This document shows, piece by piece, positions 24,417 to 32,908 of a stretch of 64,000 nucleotides of DNA. Below the pieces are notes generated by a model. It did no database searches. It saw only the letters and a program-made list of their open reading frames with translations, and was not told where the DNA came from. Made by a program: the position numbers and the translations under genes. How positions within the stretch are numbered: position 1 is the first letter of the stretch; each line of letters opens with the position of its first letter. The stretch is from Acidobacteriota bacterium (lineage in GTDB: Bacteria > Acidobacteriota > Thermoanaerobaculia > Gp7-AA8 > JAHWKK01), in the NCBI GenBank assembly GCA_019347945.1, contig JAHWKK010000007.1:1-64000 (forward strand). The letters run 5' to 3'.

Positions 24417-25246
24417 AGAACGACCGGACCGTGAAGTTCGTTCTCGTCCTGGTCGTGCTCGGCAGCGCGTGCGGAATCGAGGAGCTCGAAATTGGTGAAG
24501 GTGAAATCGTGATCGCTCTCGAAAGTCGGGAACCCCGCGCGGGTAACGTCCTGACGGTGCTGAGCTGGAACGTTCACGGCGCATCCCAACGGAAGGACTC
24601 GAGTCATCTCGCGAGGATCTCCGAAGAGATCAACACCTTCGAACCGGACGCGGTGTTTCTACAGGAGGTTCATCGCCGCACACCCGGCAGCGGCGGAGCG
24701 GATCAGGTCGAAGAGCTGGTGGAGCGAACCGGACTGAACGCGTGCTTCTCCCCCTCGATCGACATCGGTGATGGTGAATACGGAACGGTCGTTCTCGTCC
24801 GGGGCCGGATCGAGGGTCTGGATGTGAGCCCTCTTCCCGGCGGTGGCGAACCCCGTTCGCTCGGAAAGTGCCGGGCGCACCTGCTCGGGCGCACGATCGA
24901 CCTCTTTTCAGTCCACCTCACCGCGTGGGGCCGGCTCAATCGAGCGGATCGCGCGCGGCAGATCGACTCGGTTCTGGAGGTCGTCGAGTCTGCCGAGCTT
25001 CCCGTTGTCGGCGGAGACTTCAATGCATCGAGACGGGCCCCCGATCTTCTCGCGATCAATTCGTCGGTGAGGTTGCAGTCCGTCCTGGAGGAGTCGCTCG
25101 TGACTCATCCGGCGACCCGTCAGAGTTTCGATCACATTTTCGTCGACCGGGCATGGGAGGTGCTCGAGGCCGAAGTCGCAAAGCGAGGGCCTTCCGATCA
25201 CTGGCCCGTTTTTGCGAGGCTTCGACTGAAGGAGGCGGTGGAATGA
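24413..25246 (+). CDS. Endonuclease/exonuclease/phosphatase-family lipoprotein
   Basis: This 277-residue protein has a lipoprotein-like signal ending LGSAC (Cys20) and an EEP fold: LSWNVHG, FLQEVHR (metal Glu), VVGGDFNAS and the terminal SDHWPVFARL. EEP proteins hydrolyse phosphodiester bonds in DNA or lipids. An exported lipoprotein makes a lipid (sphingomyelinase-like) or extracellular nucleic acid substrate more likely. ATGA coupling to nagB and to the HKD-family gene suggests a shared envelope role. Confidence 0.8.
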   Translation: MKNDRTVKFVLVLVVLGSACGIEELEIGEGEIVIALESREPRAGNVLTVLSWNVHGASQRKDSSHLARISEEINTFEPDAVFLQEVHRRTPGSGGADQVEELVERTGLNACFSPSIDIGDGEYGTVVLVRGRIEGLDVSPLPGGGEPRSLGKCRAHLLGRTIDLFSVHLTAWGRLNRADRARQIDSVLEVVESAELPVVGGDFNASRRAPDLLAINSSVRLQSVLEESLVTHPATRQSFDHIFVDRAWEVLEAEVAKRGPSDHWPVFARLRLKEAVE

Positions 25247-26562
25247 GTAGTGAAACTTCCGGGAAGGGAGAGCGATGGTGGCAGAAGGAAACCGAGATTC
25301 CCCGGCTGATGCTGTGGACCGGTATCTTCCTGATCGCGTTGTTGATCGCTCTGCTCTGGACGACGACGAGGCATCGAAGCTTCAGCCTGGTCACACGGCA
25401 GGCGCAGGCTCGCAATTTCACCGAACAGGTTCGGTCGGTTGCGTCGCTGTCGCAGGGGACGCTGATCGAAGGTAACCATATCGAGGTGGGGATCAATGGT
25501 GAGTTCTTCGATCGGTTGCTCGATGACATGGCGAGCGCCGAAGAGACAATTCATCTCGAGACATTCGTCTGGTGGGACGGCGAGATTACGGAGAAGATTG
25601 CCGAGCTGCTGGCGAGCAAAGCGTCGAGAGGGGTCGAAGTGCGCGTGATGGTCGATGCCTCGGGTGGCAGCGAGATGACCGGCGAGGTGAAGCGAACGAT
25701 GATGGAGGCCGGTGTCCAGCTGCTCTGGTTCCGGCCGTTTCGCTTTGGCAATCTGGGCAGGCTCAACTTCAGAGACCATCGCAAGATCGTCGTCATCGAC
25801 GGGAAACTCGCCTATCTCTTCGGTCATGGAATCGCCCAGGAGTGGACCGGCGACGCCGAGGGAAAGGACCGCTATCGCGATACGTACGCGAGAATTCGAG
25901 GCCCGATCGTCAATCAGATTCAGGGGGTTTTCTTCGAGAACTGGGTCGAAGAGAGCCGGGACCTTCCTTCCGGAGCGAAGTATTTTCCCAGGATCGAGCC
26001 CGTGGGATCGATGGCGGCTCATCTCGCGTGGATTCAGCCGATCGGGGACATCTCGTCGGTGGAGGTCCTTCATTACGCAGCGATCGCGGCTGCACGGGAG
26101 GATATCGTCATTCAGAATCCCTATTTCGTCGTCGAAGACAGCGGGCTGGCTCTGCTGCGCCAGGCCATCGACCGTGGAGTTCGAGTGCGCGTCATGGTGC
26201 CATCGGTCGAGGGGACCGACAACCCCCTGGTCCAACACGCCAGCCATGCGAGGTTCGAGGAGCTGCTGGAGGCGGGCGTCGAGATCTGGGAGTACGACCG
26301 GACGCTTCTCCACCAGAAGATCATGGTGATCGACGGGATCTGGTCGGCGATCGGGTCGACCAACTTCGATGATCGATCCTTCGAGCTCAACGACGAGATC
26401 CAGATCGGCGTCATGGATGCGGGAATTGCCGCGGAGCTGATCGCGGATTTCGAAGAGGACATGAAATATGCACGGAAGGTCGATCTGGAGGAGTTCCGGA
26501 AACGTCCGTTGCTGGATAAGTTGAAAGATTGGGGGTCTTACACGTTCAACGAGCAGCTTTGA
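25243..26562 (+). CDS. Phospholipase D/cardiolipin synthase-family membrane protein
   Basis: Start ATG 25243 overlaps the preceding stop (ATGA), giving 439 residues; an open frame extends upstream but is not needed. One membrane helix (about 20-42) precedes two PLD domains with intact HKD motifs, HRKIVVIDG and HQKIMVIDG, each followed by the expected downstream pattern (SAIGSTNFDDRSF in the second). It is probably a cardiolipin synthase or related phosphatidyltransferase at the inner membrane. It terminates the murein-recycling operon or leads on to the GNAT gene. Confidence 0.87.
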   Translation: MSSETSGKGERWWQKETEIPRLMLWTGIFLIALLIALLWTTTRHRSFSLVTRQAQARNFTEQVRSVASLSQGTLIEGNHIEVGINGEFFDRLLDDMASAEETIHLETFVWWDGEITEKIAELLASKASRGVEVRVMVDASGGSEMTGEVKRTMMEAGVQLLWFRPFRFGNLGRLNFRDHRKIVVIDGKLAYLFGHGIAQEWTGDAEGKDRYRDTYARIRGPIVNQIQGVFFENWVEESRDLPSGAKYFPRIEPVGSMAAHLAWIQPIGDISSVEVLHYAAIAAAREDIVIQNPYFVVEDSGLALLRQAIDRGVRVRVMVPSVEGTDNPLVQHASHARFEELLEAGVEIWEYDRTLLHQKIMVIDGIWSAIGSTNFDDRSFELNDEIQIGVMDAGIAAELIADFEEDMKYARKVDLEEFRKRPLLDKLKDWGSYTFNEQL

Positions 26563-26635
26563 GACGGCGCCGGCAGGGCGGTCGACCCAGATTGTGGACT
26601 TCGACCTTCCGATTCACGCATCCTTCGGTAAGAAG

Positions 26636-27493
26636 ATGAGTGTTCAGCATCAGATCGACTGGATTCGGGGACGACGCCTGGTCGACGAAGACGAGCGCGA
26701 AGCCAGAGCGCTGCTCGGATCGGATCCGCTGGTCAATGTCCAGCTCAGGGAGAGACTCTCGGACACGCCACTTTCCGCAGCGCCTTTCTTCGGAATCGAG
26801 CGCAACGGAGATCTCGCCGTGATCGCGATAATTGCGCCGAGCGTTCATATCGCGGTTGCGAGGGATCTGAACGGTTCGGAGACGGCGTACGCCGGCGCTT
26901 TGATTGCAGCTGAGATTCTTCGCCGCGCGCTGCCCCTTCGCGCCATCATTGCCCCGGCGCAGATCGTCGACCCTCTCTGGACCGAGCTCCAGGGTCGCGT
27001 ACCTGCGCCCCCGGTGGATCGTCGGAGGCAGCCGATCTACGGGCTCGACCCTCCACCCCGGGGAACCCTCAGCAGCGTTCGGCTCGCTGTCCCCGCCGAT
27101 CTCCCCCATCTCATCCCGGCGTGCGCGGCGATGTATCGGGAGGAGGTGGGCATCGACCCCCTCCAGCGAGATCCGAAGTGGTACGCCGAAAGGATTCGCG
27201 ATCTCGTTTTCTCCGGCCGATCATTCGTCATGCTCCGGGACGGCGAGATCCTCTTCAAGTGCGAGATCGCAGCGGAAACCGAGGATGCGGTGCAGCTGAT
27301 GGGGGTATGGACACGGCCCGACCGGAGGAGAGCCGGCATCGCTCGACAGGGCCTCTCCGAGGTCATTGGTTACATCGGCTCGATCGGGAAATCGGTGACA
27401 CTGTTCGTCAACGACTTCAACCGCCCCGCCATCGATCTCTACGAGTCGCTCGGTTTCAGCATCGTCGGCGTCAATCGAGCCCTGATCTGGTAG
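26636..27493 (+). CDS. GNAT-family N-acetyltransferase with N-terminal DUF4081-like region
   Basis: This protein of about 285 residues has an N-terminal half (EREARALLG, NVQLRERL, FFGIERNGDLAVI) like the DUF4081 regions found before GNAT domains. The C-terminal acetyltransferase domain shows VMLRDGEILFKCEIA, the acetyl-CoA loop region RPDRRRAGIARQGL and YESLGFSIVGVNRALIW. The substrate is unknown. GTG 26594 is an alternative start. It lies 19 bases before pyk. Confidence 0.8.
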   Translation: MSVQHQIDWIRGRRLVDEDEREARALLGSDPLVNVQLRERLSDTPLSAAPFFGIERNGDLAVIAIIAPSVHIAVARDLNGSETAYAGALIAAEILRRALPLRAIIAPAQIVDPLWTELQGRVPAPPVDRRRQPIYGLDPPPRGTLSSVRLAVPADLPHLIPACAAMYREEVGIDPLQRDPKWYAERIRDLVFSGRSFVMLRDGEILFKCEIAAETEDAVQLMGVWTRPDRRRAGIARQGLSEVIGYIGSIGKSVTLFVNDFNRPAIDLYESLGFSIVGVNRALIW

Positions 27494-27500
27494 ACGACGG

Positions 27501-27506
27501 TAGAAT
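27501..27506 (+). promoter_or_regulatory. -10 element before pyk, probable leaderless start
   Basis: TAGAAT is six bases upstream of the pyk ATG, leaving no room for a ribosome binding site if transcription starts at the usual distance. No clear -35 was seen. Confidence 0.4.
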
Positions 27507-27512
27507 CAGCCA

Positions 27513-28985
27513 ATGGCGATCCGTTCAGACACTCTTCGCCTGAAGCATCGCCGAACCAAGATCGTGGCGACGCTCGGGCCGGCTTCCTCCTCGGTGCGTA
27601 TGATCGAACGGCTCATCGAGCATGGAGTCGATGTTTTCAGGCTCAACATGTCGCATGGGGATCATGCGTTTCATCGGGAGACTTTCGCAAGCATCAGGAA
27701 CGTGGCGGAGAAGCAAGGCTGTCACACGATGATTCTGGCGGATCTGTCGGGTCCGAAAATCAGGTGCGGGACTTTCGAGAACGGCTATATCGATCTCGTC
27801 GACGGAACCGTCGTGACCGTGACCACACGGGACGTCGTCGGGAGAGACGGTCTGATTCCTTCGCAATACGAGGCACTTGCCTCCGACGTTCACCCGGGAG
27901 ACAGAATCCTGCTGGACGATGGGAATCTTGAGCTCGAAGTGCTCACGGTTTCCGGAGAGGACGTCTCCGCACGGGTCGTTCATGGAGGCCGGCTGAAGGA
28001 TCGGAAGGGGATGAATCTCCCGGGAGTGGCGATCTCGGCGCCCTCGCTGACCGAAAAGGACCGGCGGGACGCGGCGGTCGCCCTGGAGCTCGGAGCCGAC
28101 GGCATCGCTCTCTCCTTCGTCCGGCGAGCCTCGGATGTCCGAGAGCTGAGAGATCTGATCGAAGAATCGCAGAAGCGCCCGACCGTGATCGCGAAGATCG
28201 AAAAGGCGGAAGCTCTCGACGACATCGATGCGATCCTCGACATTTCCGACGGGATCATGGTCGCGCGTGGCGATCTCGGGGTCGAACTGCCCCCTGAGAA
28301 CATACCGATCATCCAAAGCAGGCTCGTCGAGCTCGCGAGAGCTCGAGGTCGGCCGGTGATCGTCGCGACCCAGATGCTCGAATCGATGGTATCGAACGCC
28401 CGTCCGACCCGCGCCGAGGTCTCGGATGTCTCCACGGCGGTCATCAGTGGAGCGGATGCCGTGATGCTGTCGGCGGAGACCGCGTCGGGAGAGCATCCGC
28501 TGGAAGCGGTCGAGACGATGGACAGGATCGCGCGTAAGACCGAGGGTTATCTTTTCCGGCACGGTGCCTTCGGAGGCTTCCGCGCGCTGTTCGAAAGCGA
28601 GGACCAGAATCGGCCTGAAGGAGCGATTCCGCTGGGAGAGGCGATCGGGCGCGCGACCGCTCACCTTTCCCGCGATCTGGCGGTCCGATCGATCATTGTC
28701 GAATCGAGCCATGGGATCTCGGCCGTGAGGGTCAGCTCGGGCCGGCCGGCTGCTCCGGTGATCGCGGCCTCGCCCGACGCGACTGTGTGCCGCCAGATGT
28801 CTCTCCTTTGGGGAGTACTTCCGATGTTGAGCACCCCTGAGAATGCGGCGGATCCCGATGCGGCCGCCCGTCAGCGGGTGATCGATCTCGGTCTCGGCAA
28901 GCCAGGCGAGTACATCCTGAAAGTCTCGGGCTTCCATCGGACTCTCGAGCACAGCCGGCCGAGCGTCACGGTACTCGCGCTTTGA
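27513..28985 (+). CDS. pyk: Pyruvate kinase
   Basis: Pyruvate kinase makes pyruvate and ATP from phosphoenolpyruvate and ADP. At 490 residues it has RRTKIVATLGPAS, FRLNMSHGDH, ADLSGPKIRCG, the catalytic IAKIEKAEAL motif, MVARGDLGVELP and ATQMLESM. The C-terminal regulatory domain is complete. It lies downstream of the amino sugar genes, whose fructose-6-phosphate enters the same pathway. Confidence 0.95.
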   Translation: MAIRSDTLRLKHRRTKIVATLGPASSSVRMIERLIEHGVDVFRLNMSHGDHAFHRETFASIRNVAEKQGCHTMILADLSGPKIRCGTFENGYIDLVDGTVVTVTTRDVVGRDGLIPSQYEALASDVHPGDRILLDDGNLELEVLTVSGEDVSARVVHGGRLKDRKGMNLPGVAISAPSLTEKDRRDAAVALELGADGIALSFVRRASDVRELRDLIEESQKRPTVIAKIEKAEALDDIDAILDISDGIMVARGDLGVELPPENIPIIQSRLVELARARGRPVIVATQMLESMVSNARPTRAEVSDVSTAVISGADAVMLSAETASGEHPLEAVETMDRIARKTEGYLFRHGAFGGFRALFESEDQNRPEGAIPLGEAIGRATAHLSRDLAVRSIIVESSHGISAVRVSSGRPAAPVIAASPDATVCRQMSLLWGVLPMLSTPENAADPDAAARQRVIDLGLGKPGEYILKVSGFHRTLEHSRPSVTVLAL

Positions 28986-28989
28986 TACG

Positions 28990-29730
28990 ATGCGAAGTTC
29001 GATGAGGACCGGGAATCAGATCCTGGATGCACTTCCGGGGGCCGAGGCGAAGGATCTCCACAGGTACCTCGAGCCGGTCGAGCTTCGGGTGCAGCAGGTG
29101 CTCTCGAACCCCACGGATCTGTCCGGATTTGCTTACTTTCCGGCCTCCGGTGTGATTTCGCTTCTCCGCGGCTTCGAAAATGGAGCCGTCATCGAGGTCG
29201 GGGTCGTCGGGAGGGAGGGGATGACCGGCATCCATGCGTTTCTCGGCGACACGCTCGAGCCGAATCACGCGATCGTTCAATGCGAAGGAAGAGGCTTTCG
29301 GATCAGTGATGCGGAGCTTCGGAGGTTGTTCCGCAAGGGGGGCTCGCTGCAGGCTCTTCTCTTGCGATTCACATATTGCCTGATTGCACAGATCTCCCAG
29401 ACCGCGGCGTGCAACCAGCTGCACCTGGCGGATCAACGCCTTTCCCGATGGCTTCTCGCGATGTCCGACCGGATCGATGATTCCGTGATCCCGCTGACGC
29501 ACGAGTTCCTCGCCCACATGCTCGGGGCGAGCCGGGCGCGTGTCAGCGAAGCGTTGCGGAGGTTCCGGGATGGCGGTGCGGTAGAAAGCAGGCGAAATCA
29601 GATCGTCATCCGGGATCGGCAGAAGCTCGAGGCGTGGGCATGCGAGTGTTACGAGGAGGTACGTAACATCGATGATTCACTTCCCCCTGCGAATAAGGCG
29701 CGGATGAGTCCGACCGGGTCCAACCCGTGA
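28990..29730 (+). CDS. Crp/Fnr-family transcription regulator
   Basis: A 246-residue protein has an N-terminal cyclic-nucleotide-binding-type beta-roll (ASGVISLLRGFENG, VGVVGREGMTG) and a C-terminal winged helix (LTHEFLAHMLGASRARVSEALRRF). The residues expected for cAMP binding and the Fnr iron-sulfur cysteines are not evident, so the signal is unknown. ATG 29002 is an alternative start. It is coupled by GTGA to the sigma-54 activator. Confidence 0.85.
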   Translation: MRSSMRTGNQILDALPGAEAKDLHRYLEPVELRVQQVLSNPTDLSGFAYFPASGVISLLRGFENGAVIEVGVVGREGMTGIHAFLGDTLEPNHAIVQCEGRGFRISDAELRRLFRKGGSLQALLLRFTYCLIAQISQTAACNQLHLADQRLSRWLLAMSDRIDDSVIPLTHEFLAHMLGASRARVSEALRRFRDGGAVESRRNQIVIRDRQKLEAWACECYEEVRNIDDSLPPANKARMSPTGSNP

Positions 29731-31127
29731 ACCTGCTGATCGTCGACGATGAGGCTTCTTTGAGGGACTTCCTCTCGATCGTTTTCGAGGAGGAGGGATG
29801 GGGCGTGCAGACCGCCGGATCGGTCGCGGAAGCCCTCGAGCAGGTCGAGATCCGGGAGCCGGACGTGGTTCTCTGCGACCTCATGATGCCGGATGGTTCC
29901 GGCATCGAGCTGCTGCGCCGGGTCAAGGAAACCCGGCCCGACGTACCGTTTGTGATGATCACGGCGTACACCTCGGCAAAATCGGCCGTTGCAGCACTGA
30001 AGGCGGGAGCTTACGACTACATCGCAAAGCCGTTCGACGTCGACGAACTGAAGATCGTGATCCAGAAGGCCGTCGAACGGAGTGAGCTCGAGCACGAGAA
30101 CGTCTACCTGCGCCAGGCGCTCGAGGAAAAAATCACCTATTCGAGCATCATCGGGAAAAGCCGGCGGATGCAGGAGATTTTCGGCGTCATCGAGCGAATC
30201 GCCCGAACGGGGTCGACGGTGCTGGTTACCGGGGAGTCGGGCACGGGGAAGGAGATGATCGCCCGTGCGATTCATGCGCGCTCCGGTCTCGCGGGCAGAT
30301 TCGTCTCGATCAACTGCGGAGCGATGCCGGAAAACCTGCTCGAGTCGGAGTTGTTCGGACACGAGCGAGGGGCATTCACGGGCGCGATCCGCGAGAAGAA
30401 AGGGCTGTTCCAGGAGGCGCACAGAGGCACGATCTTCCTCGATGAGATCGGCGAGATGTCGCCCGTCATGCAGATCAAACTGCTTCGAGTCCTCCAGGAG
30501 AAAAGTATCCGGCGCGTCGGCGGCAACGAGGAGATTCCGGTCAATGCCCGCGTGATCGCGGCGACCAATCGTGACTTGACTGAAGCGATCCGAACCGGAG
30601 AGTTTCGTGAAGATCTTTATTATCGGATCAACGTCATTCCGATCAGCCTGCCACCTCTCCGGGAGCGTCGCGACGACATCCCGATCATGGTCGAGCACTT
30701 CATCGAAAAGTATTGCGAGGCGCTCGGCCAGCCGAACAGAAAGGTGTCGATCGACGCAATGGCGGCGCTCGAGAACTATGCATGGCCGGGTAACGTGCGT
30801 GAGCTCGAGAACGTCATCGAGCGAACTGTCGCACTCGATTCGGAAGAGGTCATCACCCGGAAGAGCCTTCCAGCCAATCTGGTGACGGGAATGGAACCGT
30901 TGCGGGAGCTCCACGAGCTTCCGGAGGAAGGGATCGATCTGGAGGCACACCTCGAAGCCATCGGTAAACACCTCATGCTCGAGGCACTCGAACGAACAGG
31001 CGGTGTGCAGAAGAATGCCGCCGAGCTGCTCGGTATGTCCTTTCGTTCTTTTCGCTACTACGCCAAGAAGTACGAGCTGCCGACGGGACGCAGGTCGTCC
31101 CGGAAGGAGGCGGATGCCGAGAGCTGA
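29727..31127 (+). CDS. NtrC-family sigma-54 response regulator
   Basis: This 466-residue protein has a receiver domain (VDDE, phospho-Asp in CDLMMPDGSG, Lys in IAKPF), an AAA+ domain (Walker A GESGTGKE, the GAFTGA loop that contacts sigma-54, Walker B IFLDEIGEM) and a Fis-type helix-turn-helix (KNAAELLGMSFRSFRYYAKKY). The tail resembles PilR-like regulators. All residues for ATP-driven open-complex formation are present. The cognate kinase is not adjacent. It overlaps the Crp-like gene, so they are co-regulated. Confidence 0.92.
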   Translation: MNLLIVDDEASLRDFLSIVFEEEGWGVQTAGSVAEALEQVEIREPDVVLCDLMMPDGSGIELLRRVKETRPDVPFVMITAYTSAKSAVAALKAGAYDYIAKPFDVDELKIVIQKAVERSELEHENVYLRQALEEKITYSSIIGKSRRMQEIFGVIERIARTGSTVLVTGESGTGKEMIARAIHARSGLAGRFVSINCGAMPENLLESELFGHERGAFTGAIREKKGLFQEAHRGTIFLDEIGEMSPVMQIKLLRVLQEKSIRRVGGNEEIPVNARVIAATNRDLTEAIRTGEFREDLYYRINVIPISLPPLRERRDDIPIMVEHFIEKYCEALGQPNRKVSIDAMAALENYAWPGNVRELENVIERTVALDSEEVITRKSLPANLVTGMEPLRELHELPEEGIDLEAHLEAIGKHLMLEALERTGGVQKNAAELLGMSFRSFRYYAKKYELPTGRRSSRKEADAES

Positions 31128-31599
31128 GCTCATTGCGGTGTTGGCGATTCTCGCAGTTCCGTTCGGTTGTGCCGATCGTGTGTCGGACCCGGTCCCGTCT
31201 CCGGTCGACTATCCGGCCGTCGTCGCTCCGGACGGTTCCGTGATCGAGGTCGAGGTCGCCGATGAGCCGATGCGCCGGGCGCGAGGCCTGATGTACAGAA
31301 GCTTCCTTCCAGAGGACCGGGGGATGATTTTCATCTTTCCGAAGCCAGGCGCCGAGACTTTCTGGATGAAGAACACTCTGATCCCTCTCGACATGATCTG
31401 GCTCGACGAGGATCTCGAAGTCGTGTGGATCGAGCGCGACGTGCCGCCGTGCGAAGCCGATCCATGCCCGAGCTATGGCTCGGAGTCGGTCGTGAGTAAA
31501 TTCGTGCTCGAGCTGGCAGCGGGAGGAGCCCAGCGATACGGGATCGTCAAAGGATCGGTTCTGCAGCTGAGGAACATTGACCCCTCGATCGCCCGTTGA
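31114..31599 (+). CDS. DUF192 lipoprotein
   Basis: ATG 31114 has a strong GGAAGGAGG site and lies within the end of the upstream gene. The 161-residue product has a signal with lipobox-like PFGC (Cys19) and then a DUF192 domain (RARGLMYRSFLPEDRGMIF, FWMKNTLIPLDMIWLDE, VLELAAGG). DUF192 proteins are small exported or periplasmic proteins of unsettled biochemical role. The next start overlaps its stop. Confidence 0.85.
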   Translation: MPRAELIAVLAILAVPFGCADRVSDPVPSPVDYPAVVAPDGSVIEVEVADEPMRRARGLMYRSFLPEDRGMIFIFPKPGAETFWMKNTLIPLDMIWLDEDLEVVWIERDVPPCEADPCPSYGSESVVSKFVLELAAGGAQRYGIVKGSVLQLRNIDPSIAR

Positions 31600-31607
31600 G
31601 CCGTTCG

Positions 31608-32504
31608 ATGTCGCATCGTGACTACAGGTCGATCTACGTATTTCTCTTTTTACAGATCGCCTTCTTCTTTTTTCAGCTCCAGAGCTCCCAGCGTTTCGTC
31701 GAGGCTTTTGCTCTCACCCGCTCGGGACTCTTCCGGGGAGAGATCTGGAGACTGCTGAGCTTTCAGTTCGTGACCGCGCCGGCGTTCGGATCGCCTGCGA
31801 TCGGGCTGTTCTTCACGCTGCTGATCTTTTACATATTCGGCGGGGCGATCGAGGAAGCGTGGGGAACGGCTCACTTTCTGACGATCTTTGCACTCGGAAC
31901 GACGGCATCGGCCGTGTTCGGGATTGCAACCGGCATCCCGCTGCTGGGCGGCTTCTTTTTCGAGTACGTGCTGTTGTTCATCTTCGCGCACATGTACCCG
32001 AACCACGTCTTTTATCTTGCGCTGATCCTCCCGATCAAAGTGAAATGGATCGCCGTTTTCGCCGGCGTCATCCTGCTGCTCGGCCTCATTCGCCTCGACC
32101 CCTACGCCATCGCGGCTTTTCTCGGGGCGGGTGCGGGGTTCGGCTACTACTTCCTGATCTCCCGGCCGAATCTGCTGCGCACGATACGATCCGCCGCTGA
32201 TGAAACCAGGAAAGGCTTCTCGCCGGTGTCCGGGGCGAGAGGGGGAGGAGACGACAATCTCGCGCTCTCCCGTGAGATCAGGAAGATGCTGGAAGAGGGA
32301 GATGTCGAAGGAGCGCGCGATCGGATTGAACGATTGCGCCCCGGAATCGTCAGGGGAGTCAACATCTGCCCGCCGGCCGACTACAAGCCCGAAGCCGCAG
32401 ATCGCTATTGCATTCAATGCGAAGGCTTCTATGAATGTACGATCCGCGATACCGAGGCGAGCCTGGCGGAAGAGCCGGGCGAGGGGACCGCGTCGGGCAG
32501 CTAG
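31608..32504 (+). CDS. Rhomboid-family membrane protein, apparently without catalytic serine
   Basis: This polytopic protein of about 298 residues (TTG 31596 is an alternative start) has the rhomboid landmark FYIFGGAIEEAWGT and a second helix region ending in FAHMYPNH. Where active rhomboid proteases have GxSG, the sequence reads GGFFFEYVLL, so the nucleophile is missing. It is therefore a probable pseudoprotease (Derlin/iRhom-like in principle). The soluble C-terminal tail carries several Cys residues (ICPP, CIQCEGFYEC). It is coupled to the DUF192 gene. Confidence 0.7.
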   Translation: MSHRDYRSIYVFLFLQIAFFFFQLQSSQRFVEAFALTRSGLFRGEIWRLLSFQFVTAPAFGSPAIGLFFTLLIFYIFGGAIEEAWGTAHFLTIFALGTTASAVFGIATGIPLLGGFFFEYVLLFIFAHMYPNHVFYLALILPIKVKWIAVFAGVILLLGLIRLDPYAIAAFLGAGAGFGYYFLISRPNLLRTIRSAADETRKGFSPVSGARGGGDDNLALSREIRKMLEEGDVEGARDRIERLRPGIVRGVNICPPADYKPEAADRYCIQCEGFYECTIRDTEASLAEEPGEGTASGS

Positions 32505-32510
32505 GATGAA

Positions 32511-32545
32511 GAAGAGTGAAGAGTGAAGAGTGAAGAGTGAAGAGA
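32511..32545 (+). repeat. GAAGAGT heptanucleotide tandem repeat
   Basis: Four exact GAAGAGT units and a fifth variant GAAGAGA begin seven bases after the rhomboid gene stop. Two further units plus the same trailing AGAGACG occur at 32821-32848. Confidence 0.85.
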
Positions 32546-32820
32546 AAGAAGAGACGGCTGAACGGGTTCGCCACCCCCACTCACTCATAGCAGATCCACC
32601 ACGCCCGACCCTCATCGAGCTTGCCTCCGACGCACCAACCCCGTCGTCCCCAGCGGGCGGCGAGCCGAGCAGCGTGTGACGATCTCGCGATTCCCCATGG
32701 GCGGGCAAGCGAGGGACCCCGCCGTCCAGTACAGAGTTGCCCGGGGCGCAGCGCCGCCTATTGATTGTCAGGAAGGAAAACCCGAAACCGTGCCGGATCG
32801 CGGCCGCGCTAGACGCGGGG

Positions 32821-32848
32821 GAAGAGTGAAGAGTGAAGGAAGAGACGT
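32821..32848 (+). repeat. GAAGAGT repeat, second array
   Basis: Two GAAGAGT units are followed by GAAGGAAGAGACG, homologous in order to the end of the first array at 32532-32555. Confidence 0.65.
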
Positions 32849-32908
32849 CAATCGTTCATCAGAACTCACCCCGGAGAGTCGGATGCCCGGGATTGCTCGA
32901 GGTGAAGG

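Larger units (their letters stand above)
32505..32908. other. Gene-free interval flanked by GAAGAGT repeats
   Basis: The 404 bases between the rhomboid-like gene and the aspartic protease gene contain the two GAAGAGT arrays (32511-32545 and 32821-32834). Between them is about 265 bases with no credible gene. A small CCGCG-CTAGA-CGCGG hairpin lies near its right end. The matching flanks could mark an insertion between two repeat copies. Confidence 0.5.

Noticed and set aside
24868-25242. Upstream extension of the HKD phospholipase frame
   Set aside because: It overlaps the EEP gene in a different frame, while ATG 25243 gives the usual coupled start and membrane helix.
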